Source: a virus | DNA: 35,899 nucleotides | Strand: one strand, 5' to 3' | IMG/VR virus record: IMGVR_UViG_3300025887_000069 | Coordinates: 1-35,899 of that record | Shown: positions 18,401-23,569 of the stretch, one piece after another | Layout of the letters: each line of letters starts with the position of its first letter | How positions within the stretch are numbered: position 1 is the stretch's first letter | Notes under the pieces: generated by a model | What the model was told of the DNA's origin: nothing | Databases searched by the model: none | The model's input: the letters and a program-made list of their open reading frames with translations, nothing else | Made by a program: the position numbers and the translations under genes

Positions 18401-18585
18401 ATAATAGGCTGAGTCGTAGATAAGTTTTGAAGTAATACTTTCTGGAATGTAGAACGTGCTGTTATCCCATTTATAGGTAAAGCTGTTGTATCTATTGTAA
18501 ATGTTACAGCTCCACTTAGAGTGAAACTCTCTCCACTGACAGGGCTATAAGATGAATATGTAGAATCAGAACTAACTGTTATCAT
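15433..18585 (-). CDS. Large tail fibre / spike-like virion protein
   Basis: A 1050-residue, Ser/Thr/Asn/Gly-rich protein with few charged residues. Residues ~150-480 read as short irregular strands and turns ('GGIKCNNIFMEFGG', 'FAGNYDVRTITYIGSVDW'), suggesting a right-handed beta-helix. A second region (~730-870, 'DCRRGIAWWRWVNTTEQG', 'GRLKIKNAKIGSELTI') is a module common in phage fibre proteins. A helical linker ('NSQITDIKALVDQYLDAAIS') and a small C-terminal domain follow. It probably contributes to host recognition. Its location before terminase rather than after the baseplate is unusual. Confidence 0.65.
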   Translation of the reverse strand: MITVSSDSTYSSYSPVSGESFTLSGAVTFTIDTTALPINGITARSTFQKVLLQNLSTTQPIIVPLTSTLDSSNATLELDGRKILLGTGDGVTANITVNVPVDSEGNRPSKIGSLIVGVDERWTQLPDLVNIRADHRGQHFTYDNASGDVVFGDGVNGKIPNGGIKCNNIFMEFGGSSLTVIAGEITGTGNCTIIEPSVPSSFSCRMDYLANWCIVDSPSSTIMNEFSKHIVGLWDWIGVNTSVNTKLTIGDIDSQDYILFQTNNNSSAEVFKNSRVAFNGIAECRAITPYNSTFSRVRFYLEKGEGTVKSFCSGCPSISFAGGVSGVLHLEWSDSYKIGDNVPSAVIYNSFAGNYDVRTITYIGSVDWSNRASYLFDIQAGTWQIGSKDSQFIIPIGTSFTRIFRLGGSSSGVVDRMLFNGESNSTDKDFDIFSPLGWQFNNIESPNDTNVGNSAEDNTEFNFCHMQGRTLRSGRGMNSSVVYTVADKTECSVHFKPHPDSNDSGFISGDENSIKYSSDRIYADIGTSVQTKSNTLTAFGRPTAISISGFLTNYFEVEYKLWLKGTTEPPTYKPYTLVNIQNDYDAQGLSLTTDSYFRVKVEKISNPIETGYLTDISFIAPCDNTYLWQAELEPVPINLPNIIDDTRVVVINYSKSTIVDDIITVPELIDNSIVSGGSGYSFDIELDATNEVGDTILIKANWQSGKLAKLPLRIFTVLTENGIIAIDSQEDDEIHNNMIFDGVVGLDGSLVDSSNGGELTANLTDVEVNINDSNDIFDCRRGIAWWRWVNTTEQGALIYDALGLVYKPDEYNIELQGRLKIKNAKIGSELTIINGIWSHYLGDSIIADDSATIIWVPNDRLYNANNSQITDIKALVDQYLDAAISSRATQTSVDAIDVSSLATTADITALNDFNPSTDVVANVALVDTVTTNTDMRGTDNALLGSAYVEPDNTSVSLILEDTNELQGNQGNWLTADVTGLVSIQSDIDEILANHNNPTYYFGADGTTRVEQPEAYYISLRSADGLTEIRRINAVDSSNNPTNLLQATGYN

Positions 18586-18619
18586 TTCTAGCCCTTGTAG
18601 GTATTATATTAATAATTAA

Positions 18620-18892
18620 CTATCTTTCTAGTAGTAAGTAATCTCCAACAGCCGCAACCAGTGATGTGGCTGTTGTACCTGTCGCCCATACGCGTCTAGC
18701 TTTATAAGGCAGAGTACTTCCTGCTGCGCGATTAAAGAATGTTATATCTTCCCCTTTTGGAGTAGTTATTCTAACATCCCCAGCACCTCCGACTTCAATA
18801 GCTGCCGCATCTGTTTGGATTCCTTGAAAGATTAAGTCTTCTGAATCATTTGGTGTTATATTAAAAGCATTTGTAGCTGTGTTTAATGCCAT
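18620..18892 (-). CDS. Small virion surface protein, unknown
   Basis: A 90-residue protein between two fibre genes. The core 'AIEVGGAGDVRITTPKGEDITF' and 'PYKARRVWATGTTATSLVAAVGD' is a pattern I have seen in small phage structural proteins next to fibre or capsid genes. It is predicted to be all-beta, probably an oligomer on the virion surface such as a spike tip or head fibre. The exact place in the virion is unknown. Confidence 0.5.
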   Translation of the reverse strand: MALNTATNAFNITPNDSEDLIFQGIQTDAAAIEVGGAGDVRITTPKGEDITFFNRAAGSTLPYKARRVWATGTTATSLVAAVGDYLLLER

Positions 18893-18902
18893 GTTTTATC
18901 CT

Positions 18903-20261
18903 TTATATAAATCCGATACCGATACCAATACCAATTTTGGTATCATTTATTAACCCTGTTATGTTATTACTTAAAAACTCTGCGTAATCTATTTTTGAAT
19001 AGTCACTAAGCGTTATATAACCTGCTTTATCAGGGTGGGTAGAATCCACCCTAGTTACACCTAACCACTGAGAAGTATCTACAAAGACTAATCTAGGGTC
19101 ATTGTAAGAGTCTACTATAGATTCAATTACTGCGTTTTGTGCATTCCAGTCTGTACTTGAAGTTTGCGGAAGTATGCCTCGTGCTAAAACTTTACTATAG
19201 TTAGCTAATAGTATGTCTACTAAATCACGATATTCATCTTGTACAGAATTAACTGTTGCAATATCAGAACCCCCTGCAATGTTATTACGGCCTATAGCTA
19301 ATACAGCTACATCGCCTTCTTCTATAGTAATTTGGCTGATAACTGTAGGCATAAATCCTAAAAGAGTGTTAACCGTTGCACCAGCTTGTCCAAAAGTACA
19401 TCCTAGATAACCAAAGAAGGGGGCTGTGTTATTAACATCTACAATTGGATGACCTTCTGGAGTAGCCAAAGCATCAGTAATAGAGTCACCATATTGGTGT
19501 AAACGTCCATTGGATTCATTAGACGTTATAGGGGCATTTAGATGTCCACCCAATATAGGGTTGTTAGCCCAGATAGCTAAATCATGAGGTTGACCATCTA
19601 GAACTATCTCATGAGTGAACCCAGTCAGTGCAGTGAGATTTTCTATGTAGTTTTGCCCATCTACGCAATAGTATAAATCACCACCCTTACTTATTGTAAC
19701 AAGTATCCTGCTTGCACTTGTAGAAAAGCTGCATCTAGCTGGGCCAGCAAATACGCTTGTATTTCTTACAGTAGGGTTGGGCAAGGAATCATCTGTTGAA
19801 ATATGATGTATCCCAGTACCAAAGATATTATCGTCGAATACGCTAAAATTATAAGGTAGTATATTTAATAAGGGATTAGCACCAGTTACTACTACAGCGT
19901 TAGGCTCATTAACTAGCATATACGCGTAGTCACCAAATGCAGCACCAATCTTAACAGATACGTTATGTACTTCGTCTGACAATCCAGAAAATAACTCGTA
20001 AGTATTTCCTGAGACATAAACTCCATCTGTGTACGCTGATCCATCTACAGATACAGTTATAACACTTAACCCAGCAGGGTTAGAACCACCATTGGATGTT
20101 ATATCTATAGTAGCGTCTGTTCCTGTTATATCTGCATTCCAGACAGATCCACTAACAGTCCCGTTAGTTTTAAAGTATAAACGGCTTGCATTTTTTATGC
20201 TATCTGTACTACCTATCCAGCCATTTTGGACTTCACTGAAACTATAACTTTGAGTCGCCAT
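18903..20261 (-). CDS. Tail fibre with SGNH-hydrolase (GDSL esterase) domain
   Basis: A 452-residue protein. The first ~250 residues are strand-rich and probably hold binding domains. Residues ~252-435 form an SGNH hydrolase: block I 'GDS' with Ser260, block II Gly in 'GQAG' (291-294), block III 'GRNN' (324-327) and block V 'DSTHP' with Asp406 and His409. All catalytic positions are present. Such enzymes remove acetyl or other ester groups from surface polysaccharide, so it may trim the receptor. The C-terminus ends in an odd 'KIGIGIGIGF' repeat encoded by GGTATY repeats. Confidence 0.75.
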   Translation of the reverse strand: MATQSYSFSEVQNGWIGSTDSIKNASRLYFKTNGTVSGSVWNADITGTDATIDITSNGGSNPAGLSVITVSVDGSAYTDGVYVSGNTYELFSGLSDEVHNVSVKIGAAFGDYAYMLVNEPNAVVVTGANPLLNILPYNFSVFDDNIFGTGIHHISTDDSLPNPTVRNTSVFAGPARCSFSTSASRILVTISKGGDLYYCVDGQNYIENLTALTGFTHEIVLDGQPHDLAIWANNPILGGHLNAPITSNESNGRLHQYGDSITDALATPEGHPIVDVNNTAPFFGYLGCTFGQAGATVNTLLGFMPTVISQITIEEGDVAVLAIGRNNIAGGSDIATVNSVQDEYRDLVDILLANYSKVLARGILPQTSSTDWNAQNAVIESIVDSYNDPRLVFVDTSQWLGVTRVDSTHPDKAGYITLSDYSKIDYAEFLSNNITGLINDTKIGIGIGIGFI

Positions 20262-20276
20262 ACTTGATAGTACCTT

Positions 20277-20429
20277 TTATGAGTATGTTTGGTCTATATT
20301 AAGGTTATTATCCTCTTCTGTAGAATCTGCTATATAACAGTTCTCACAGAGATCATCTCTCTCTTGAGTATTCTGTTTATATTCTTTAACGGGGAGGTGA
20401 CAGGATATACAGCTTATTTGATTTTCCAT
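20277..20429 (-). CDS. Small zinc-ribbon protein, first gene of the virion operon
   Basis: A 50-residue frame from ATG 20429 that reads as a zinc ribbon: Cys7 and Cys10 ('CISC') and Cys28 and Cys31 ('CENC'), with a charged spacer 'KEYKQNTQERDD'. The last 18 residues are acidic. It is the first gene after the minus-strand promoter at 20532-20561. Com-like zinc-ribbon proteins of phage Mu regulate translation; others bind DNA or RNA polymerase. A regulatory role in late gene expression is possible here but is inference. Confidence 0.6.
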   Translation of the reverse strand: MENQISCISCHLPVKEYKQNTQERDDLCENCYIADSTEEDNNLNIDQTYS

Positions 20430-20479
20430 AACATATCATTTTATTATTATTGTTTGTAAGTGGGGTTGTATGATTTAAT

Positions 20480-20501
20480 GTGAAGATGCCCCTCCCTTCA
20501 C
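20480..20501 (-). promoter_or_regulatory. Leader hairpin in the virion operon 5' UTR
   Basis: GTGAAG and CTTCAC (6 bp, perfect) enclose a 10-base loop that on the minus strand reads GGAGGGGCAT. It lies about 25-45 bases after the expected transcript start and ~50 bases before the zinc-ribbon start codon. It could protect the mRNA 5' end or present a Shine-Dalgarno-like loop to a regulator. Confidence 0.45.
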
Positions 20502-20531
20502 GCTCTTTTCTTTTACTACCTTCTATACTTT

Positions 20532-20561
20532 ATTATATACACATTTTTCATCAAAAGTCAA
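20532..20561 (-). promoter_or_regulatory. Strong sigma70-type promoter for the virion operon
   Basis: On the minus strand: TTGACT (20561-20556), an 18-base spacer, TATAAT (20537-20532). It drives the whole leftward structural block. It stands divergent to the plus promoter at 20621-20648, about 60 bases apart. A consensus promoter means host RNA polymerase could read the virion genes unless a repressor acts. Confidence 0.75.
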
Positions 20562-20620
20562 GTCTTTTATTCACTTTAGTTATAAAAAACATGAAAATAG
20601 TTTAATTTAGTACAATATGG

Positions 20621-20648
20621 TTGACATTTATAAGCAATAGTGTATAAT
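20621..20648 (+). promoter_or_regulatory. Strong sigma70-type promoter, rightward
   Basis: TTGACA (20621-20626), 16-base spacer, TATAAT (20643-20648). The start site would be near 20655 and the first gene begins at 20683 after a GGAG site. Together with the opposing promoter it makes this the main divergent control region of the window. Confidence 0.8.
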
Positions 20649-20682
20649 TCTTCACATAATTAACAACAACTTGGAGTAGTAA

Positions 20683-20985
20683 ATGAGTAGTATTAAAGAT
20701 ATCCTATGGGAAGATGGTGTAACAACAGTAGACGAGTACTATAATAGGTTGTTTTTCTATGGTAATATGACGAAGACAGGTGAAGGCAGTATGCCACTTA
20801 TGGGTTATATGGACGAGATAGGGGCTAGAGTGGATGTAATGCAAGAGACTTTAGCTAACACTAGGTTATTCTGTGGAGGGGGTGATATAGTAGTTGATGA
20901 CTTTGGATGGAAAGAAGGGTATGATAAGGAGATGCAGGACTACCTAGAGCGTGGTTATGACTCCTTTAAACTAGATGATGAATAG
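20683..20985 (+). CDS. Small hypothetical phage protein
   Basis: A 100-residue acidic protein with a proper GGAG site seven bases before its ATG, read from the promoter at 20621. Its composition is rich in Asp, Glu, Gly and Met, with 'EGSMPLMGYMDEIGARVDVMQET' in the middle and a C-terminal 'DYLERGYDSFKLDDE'. No membrane or DNA-binding motif is obvious. It precedes the promoter of the long noncoding region by only a few bases. Function unknown; position suggests early expression. Confidence 0.6.
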   Translation: MSSIKDILWEDGVTTVDEYYNRLFFYGNMTKTGEGSMPLMGYMDEIGARVDVMQETLANTRLFCGGGDIVVDDFGWKEGYDKEMQDYLERGYDSFKLDDE

Positions 20986-20988
20986 TGC

Positions 20989-21018
20989 TTGACATTATCT
21001 AATAAATATGTATATAAT
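20989..21018 (+). promoter_or_regulatory. Consensus promoter of the noncoding RNA region
   Basis: TTGACA (20989-20994), 18-base spacer, TATAAT (21013-21018), starting three bases after the stop codon of the preceding gene. The expected start is about 21025, just before the first helix at 21029. No open reading frame with a ribosome site follows for about 1.3 kb. This promoter probably serves a stable RNA. Confidence 0.8.
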
Positions 21019-21028
21019 AGAGTATAGA

Positions 21029-21153
21029 GACAGGATTAATTATCTAAGTGGCATATTAAGTATTTATAATTAGTGTAAATAAATCTTGATATCTAAGTGT
21101 AAATACCTTATACTACAGGTAAGAGGTAAGTAAAAGAATTAATATTCCCTGTC
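21029..21153 (+). other. Closing stem at the 5' end of the noncoding transcript
   Basis: GACAGGATTAAT (21029-21040) pairs with ATTAAT (21138-21143) and CCTGTC (21148-21153), leaving a 4-base bulge. It begins about four bases after the expected start site and encloses ~97 bases. Its 3' strand overlaps the acceptor strand of the first tRNA-like element (ATTCCCT, 21144-21150), so the two folds exclude each other. That could make a folding switch or mark a processing choice. Confidence 0.4.
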
Positions 21154-21228
21154 CCCACACCAGTCTTCTAAACTGGCGACATTAAATAGTGGGATGGAAG
21201 TCAAGGAGTTCAATACTCTCAGGGAATG
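21144..21228 (+). tRNA. tRNA-like element, Arg(TCT) anticodon arm, no D arm
   Basis: Acceptor ATTCCCT (21144-21150) pairs perfectly with AGGGAAT (21221-21227). A perfect 5-bp anticodon stem (21160-21164/21172-21176) holds the 7-base loop CTTCTAA, anticodon TCT at 21167-21169. The T loop TTCAATA (21209-21215) has a weak stem. Only nine bases (21151-21159) lie where a D arm should be, and 27 bases separate the anticodon and T arms. CCCAC (21154-21158) can pair with GTGGG (21189-21193). It may be a degenerate or atypical tRNA, or a tRNA mimic inside a larger RNA. Confidence 0.35.
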
Positions 21229-21235
21229 CCGTATT

Positions 21236-21313
21236 AATATTGTAGTTTAAGTGGATAAAACATCTACTCCTTCTGGGGTAGGAGATATGAGGTTCAAGTC
21301 CTCGTCAATATTA
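21236..21313 (+). tRNA. tRNA-like element with abnormal anticodon loop
   Basis: Acceptor AATATTG (21236-21242) pairs with CAATATT (21306-21312). T8 and A9 are present, followed by a normal D arm (GTTT/AAAC, loop with GTGG). The T arm has TTCAAGT (21293-21299) with a 5-bp stem. The anticodon arm is odd: 21264-21268 pairs with 21277-21281 leaving an 8-base loop CCTTCTGG. With T21268 bulged it becomes a 7-base loop with TCT. One extra base (21305) sits between T stem and acceptor. CCA is not encoded. Functional status is unsure. Confidence 0.45.
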
Positions 21314-21648
21314 TCTAAATACTCCTTGATGGAGAGTATAGTGCAAATGACCTAGAGTCACTTACATCAAAACGTAATCCTGATGCCACTATAGAGCATC
21401 CCCAGAGGCTAGTAACTGGGCAACCCTGCACCACTTATGAAGTACGGGACTATACAGTAGTAATCCGATGGAGTAAGTATATTAAGAGTGTACCTAGACG
21501 TTTGGTAACTGGGACTAATAAAACATACACGCCTATCATAGAAGCGCAACCTTGTATGTTATTATACGCTATCATTACCTGTCGGTGATAGAAGAGATAA
21601 TAAACTCTCCCGTAGAGGGTAAGGGGATATATGGCAGGGTATTTAGAT

Positions 21649-21765
21649 TGGGAAGTGGCGAAATGGTAAACGCAACAGGTAGCTGTGGATGAGTGTGGGT
21701 AGCAACCACTTAAAGGTATCACGTGGTATCATCATCAATTATAGGTTCGAGTCCTATCTTCCCAA
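21649..21765 (+). tRNA. Leu-like tRNA element with expanded anticodon/variable region
   Basis: Acceptor TGGGAAG (21649-21655) pairs perfectly with CTTCCCA (21758-21764). The D arm GGCGAAATGGTAAACGC is typical of tRNA-Leu. The T arm ATAGG-TTCGAGT-CCTAT is perfect, and A21765 is the discriminator. Between D and T arms lie about 66 bases instead of ~30, and no standard 5-bp/7-base anticodon arm is found. Small hairpins are 21675-21678/21683-21686, and 21695-21698/21706-21709 with loop GTAGCAA. GGTATCA is repeated (21715, 21725). It is too short for a group I intron. Possibly a tRNA-derived structural element. Confidence 0.45.
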
Positions 21766-21772
21766 CCTAAGT

Positions 21773-21903
21773 ATTATTTAAAAAGAACATTAGTAAGCGG
21801 TGGACGTAACCCACAAATACATATAATGGATAGTTCCTCTAGGCTACGTGAGCCAAAAGGTAAGTTATATCACTTTTTGGTACTAATGTTCTTTTTAAAT
21901 AAT
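21773..21903 (+). repeat. 23-bp perfect stem enclosing an 85-base structured loop
   Basis: Arms 21773-21795 and 21881-21903 are perfect reverse complements. The enclosed part holds hairpins GTGG-ACGTAAC-CCAC (21800-21814) and GGCT-ACGTG-AGCC (21842-21854). An alternative CCAAAA/TTTTGG stem is possible (21853-21858/21875-21880). Both hairpin loops carry the self-complementary ACGT, allowing a loop-loop contact. The 3' arm contains TTCTTTTT, so it could also stop transcription. Such a long perfect stem would be a good RNase III substrate. Confidence 0.6.
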
Positions 21904-22184
21904 TAATGTATTGTATATAACTCATTAATATACTTAATGATTACTATATGATAAAATTAGCGGTTTTACAATGCAGTAAGTCTACCGCTATATAAACAAG
22001 ACTAGACCAACTCAGTAATGAGTCTAAACTAGAACACAAAGTAAATCCATGCACTGTCCACCCCTGACAACATGGTGAGAGGAGCTACATCAGGTATGGT
22101 GTAGACCTATACGATACTACTAAGGGATTGTTAAGATAAGAGTAATACTTATAAGTTTATTATAGATTATTTATAGTAAACAAC

Positions 22185-22213
22185 TTGACAATCATGCCAA
22201 TCCTTAGTATTAT
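22185..22213 (+). promoter_or_regulatory. Strong sigma70-type promoter before the small-gene cluster
   Basis: TTGACA (22185-22190), 17-base spacer, TATTAT (22208-22213). The -10 box lies inside one arm (22209-22219) of an 11-bp perfect inverted repeat whose other arm is 22257-22267. An inner 8-bp hairpin (22231-22238/22245-22252) would be at the start of the transcript. Confidence 0.75.
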
Positions 22214-22238
22214 ACTTACTAGATTACTGAGACATATA

Positions 22239-22267
22239 TTGGTTTATATGTCTTATGTAAGTATAAT
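22239..22267 (+). promoter_or_regulatory. Possible second tandem promoter
   Basis: TTGGTT (22239-22244), 17-base spacer, TATAAT (22262-22267). The -10 box lies in the second arm of the inverted repeat that also contains the upstream promoter's -10 box. The -35 is weak, the -10 perfect. One regulator binding both arms could control both starts. Confidence 0.4.
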
Positions 22268-22376
22268 CAATCTATTATAGAGAGCCTGATAAGTGCATCA
22301 GTAGTGTGTGATTAGTTATTATGACTATGACCATACTCCTCTCTATAATGGGGTAATTGTATCTGGAGAATATAGA

Positions 22377-22694
22377 ATGGCTTATTTACACAAAGAACGT
22401 ATCAAGATTGAGAGAAAAGAGTACATTAATTACTTTAAAGATAATATGGAAGATTTAGATAATTTCCTATTGCAAACTAAAGTACTAGGTGCTAATATAT
22501 ATGTAGTAGACGTAACTGATTATGAAGGAATGGATTCAACACCTAAATGTTTATATGCTTTAAAGGGTAATATTAAGCAAGGTGGAAATAAGAAGCTGAT
22601 TGGAGCTATATCTAAATCAGGTATGAAGATAGTAGATGGTTATGAGAGTAACTTCCAAAGTAAAGGTAGGAAGTTTTTAACGTTAGGTATCTAA
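22377..22694 (+). CDS. Small hypothetical phage protein
   Basis: I start at ATG 22377, because GGAG lies eight bases before it; an upstream GTG in frame at 22308 has no ribosome site. The 105-residue product begins MAYLHKERIKIERKEYINYF, is Lys-rich and mixed helix/strand, with 'LGANIYVVDVTDYEGMDSTP' in the middle. No motif or membrane segment is recognised. It is the first gene after the promoters at 22185-22267. Probably an early host-interaction gene, by position only. Confidence 0.55.
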   Translation: MAYLHKERIKIERKEYINYFKDNMEDLDNFLLQTKVLGANIYVVDVTDYEGMDSTPKCLYALKGNIKQGGNKKLIGAISKSGMKIVDGYESNFQSKGRKFLTLGI

Positions 22695-22751
22695 TTATAA
22701 AGAATACTTAAGATTGTTATGTAATTTAACTATTGGGTATATAGGTTTAGT

Positions 22752-22937
22752 ATGAGTACAAACAAAGATAAGCCTTTTGAAAAAGGTGAGATAATAGATT
22801 ATTGTGGCGAAATTCATGAGGTTGTTGAAAACTTTGGAAATAGTGGTATTGTTAAGTATCCAAATGACGATAGCGGAGAGCAGTTTTCATACCGTTGGAG
22901 TGTATATAGTGAAGATTGTAAGAGAGTAAACATATAA
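22752..22937 (+). CDS. Small hypothetical protein ahead of the repeat cassette
   Basis: A 61-residue acidic protein ('KPFEKGEIIDYCGEIHEVVENFGNSGIV', then 'GEQFSYRWSVYSEDCKRVNI'). The pattern resembles small beta-barrel SH3-like phage proteins (a KG-D-Y...V sequence, then strands), but I cannot name a family. Its stop codon lies within the first bases of the 64-base palindromic repeat, so that repeat forms its 3' UTR as well as the leader of the next micro-gene. Confidence 0.5.
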   Translation: MSTNKDKPFEKGEIIDYCGEIHEVVENFGNSGIVKYPNDDSGEQFSYRWSVYSEDCKRVNI

Positions 22938-22997
22938 CGTTGTAATGTGTGGCAAGTGAAGCGTAGCGGAACTTGTCCATACTATTACCTTGTTATA
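22934..22997 (+). repeat. 64-base palindromic leader repeat, copy 1
   Basis: Identical to 28395-28458 at 61 of 64 bases. It folds as one long imperfect hairpin: ATAAC/GTTAT at the base, GTAAT/ATTAC, then GGCAAGT/ACTTGTC with a G-T pair, and a 13-base loop GAAGCGTAGCGGA. Two of the differences between copies are in the lower internal loop, one in the apical loop, none in the stems. It ends 34 bases before a micro-gene with an AGGTGA ribosome site. No own promoter is evident in this copy. Confidence 0.8.
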
Positions 22998-23031
22998 AAT
23001 AGTAGTTAAATTAAATAAAAGGTGAATAAAG

Positions 23032-23142
23032 ATGGGTTACGAAGATAAAAATAAGGCAGAAAGGCACTGTATGTACGGTATGTGGGCTGCAATTATTTTG
23101 CCTCCGTTAATTAGTGTTATGTACAAATTATTATTTCAATAA
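23032..23142 (+). CDS. 36-residue single-pass membrane peptide, cassette 1
   Basis: ATG at 23032 follows AAAGGTGA by about eight bases. The peptide has a charged, Lys/Glu-rich first half and a hydrophobic second half (MWAAIILPPLISVMYKLLF), so it is a likely one-pass membrane peptide. Its last 26 bases overlap the 3' end of the convergent gene 23117-23539. The same layout recurs at 28484-28588 with a different peptide sequence. The structured leader and small hydrophobic product resemble type I toxins or small phage membrane effectors. Function is not known. Confidence 0.5.
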   Translation: MGYEDKNKAERHCMYGMWAAIILPPLISVMYKLLFQ

Positions 23143-23539
23143 TAGTTATAGAGGTAGATAAGGTAACAGGTATTAACCATTTCCAGTTTTCTTTTAGGAA
23201 GTGCCTGATAGGGAATTTATACTCGAAGGCTTTATCATAGCCTATTTTTGTAAGGGTAATGCTTAACTTATGTTTTGAGTTATCACTGTCCGAATTAGGT
23301 TGGGAATATGGGTACTCTGTGTAACCAAGATTTTCAGTTTTGTCACACCAACGTATAGCTTGACTGGTAGTTTTTAATTCTGGGAATCTTCTGAATAAGT
23401 CACCATCTGGTTTAGTAGTAGAGCGAATTAAACCAAAACTATAATTGCCTAATTCAGATAAGTCTTCGGGATGTTCTTTTGTATAAGTGTCATACAGATA
23501 TATTAGAAATTCTTTTTCTTTATATTCTGGATTAGACAT
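23117..23539 (-). CDS. Winged-helix-like protein with C-terminal membrane anchor, paralogue 1
   Basis: 140 residues. The first ~105 residues have a winged-helix look: a start helix 'YKEKEFLIYLYDTYTKEHPEDLS', and a late wing segment 'LSITLTKIGYDKAFEYK' like the 'LT.kGy.kA' motif of small winged-helix proteins. The segment 'WCDKTENLGYTEYP' is nearly identical in the paralogue at 28580-28981. A C-terminal hydrophobic stretch (WLIPVTLSTSITIIEIIIC) should anchor it in the membrane with the domain in the cytoplasm. It is convergent with the micro-peptide and has its own promoter with a palindromic site. Confidence 0.6.
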   Translation of the reverse strand: MSNPEYKEKEFLIYLYDTYTKEHPEDLSELGNYSFGLIRSTTKPDGDLFRRFPELKTTSQAIRWCDKTENLGYTEYPYSQPNSDSDNSKHKLSITLTKIGYDKAFEYKFPIRHFLKENWKWLIPVTLSTSITIIEIIICT

Positions 23540-23569
23540 AACTCCCCCTAGGGATTATTAAAATAGTAA

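Larger units (their letters stand above)
21025..22140 (+). ncRNA. Candidate large structured noncoding RNA, about 1.1 kb
   Basis: The region has no credible plus-strand gene. Helices read by eye, in order: 21029-21040 with 21138-21153; tRNA-like elements at 21144, 21236 and 21649; hairpin 21319-21339; a three-way junction closed by 21337-21343/21387-21393 with hairpins 21348-21360 and 21365-21385; 21401-21405/21416-21420; 21488-21492/21526-21530; 21533-21538/21586-21591; 21604-21609/21615-21620; the 23-bp stem 21773-21903; 21958-21964/21984-21990 with an inner 4-bp stem; and 22010-22023 with a GTAA tetraloop. The motif GTAACTGGG occurs twice (21412-21420, 21504-21512). GOLLD and ROOL are known large phage RNAs found near tRNAs; I cannot assign either. 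The 3' end is unclear. Confidence 0.45.

Noticed and set aside
21450-21722. Minus-strand 90-residue reading frame
   Set aside because: It lies across the tRNA-like and hairpin elements, has no ribosome site, and its composition (Cys/Tyr/His-rich) is unlike protein genes here.
21305-21770. Group I intron within the RNA region
   Set aside because: Words such as GGGCAACCCTGCACC at 21418-21432 recall intron core segments, but I could not build P3-P8 and P7 pairing, and no exon gene is interrupted.
22308-22376. GTG start extending the 105-residue gene
   Set aside because: No ribosome site before the GTG, while GGAG stands at proper distance before ATG 22377.
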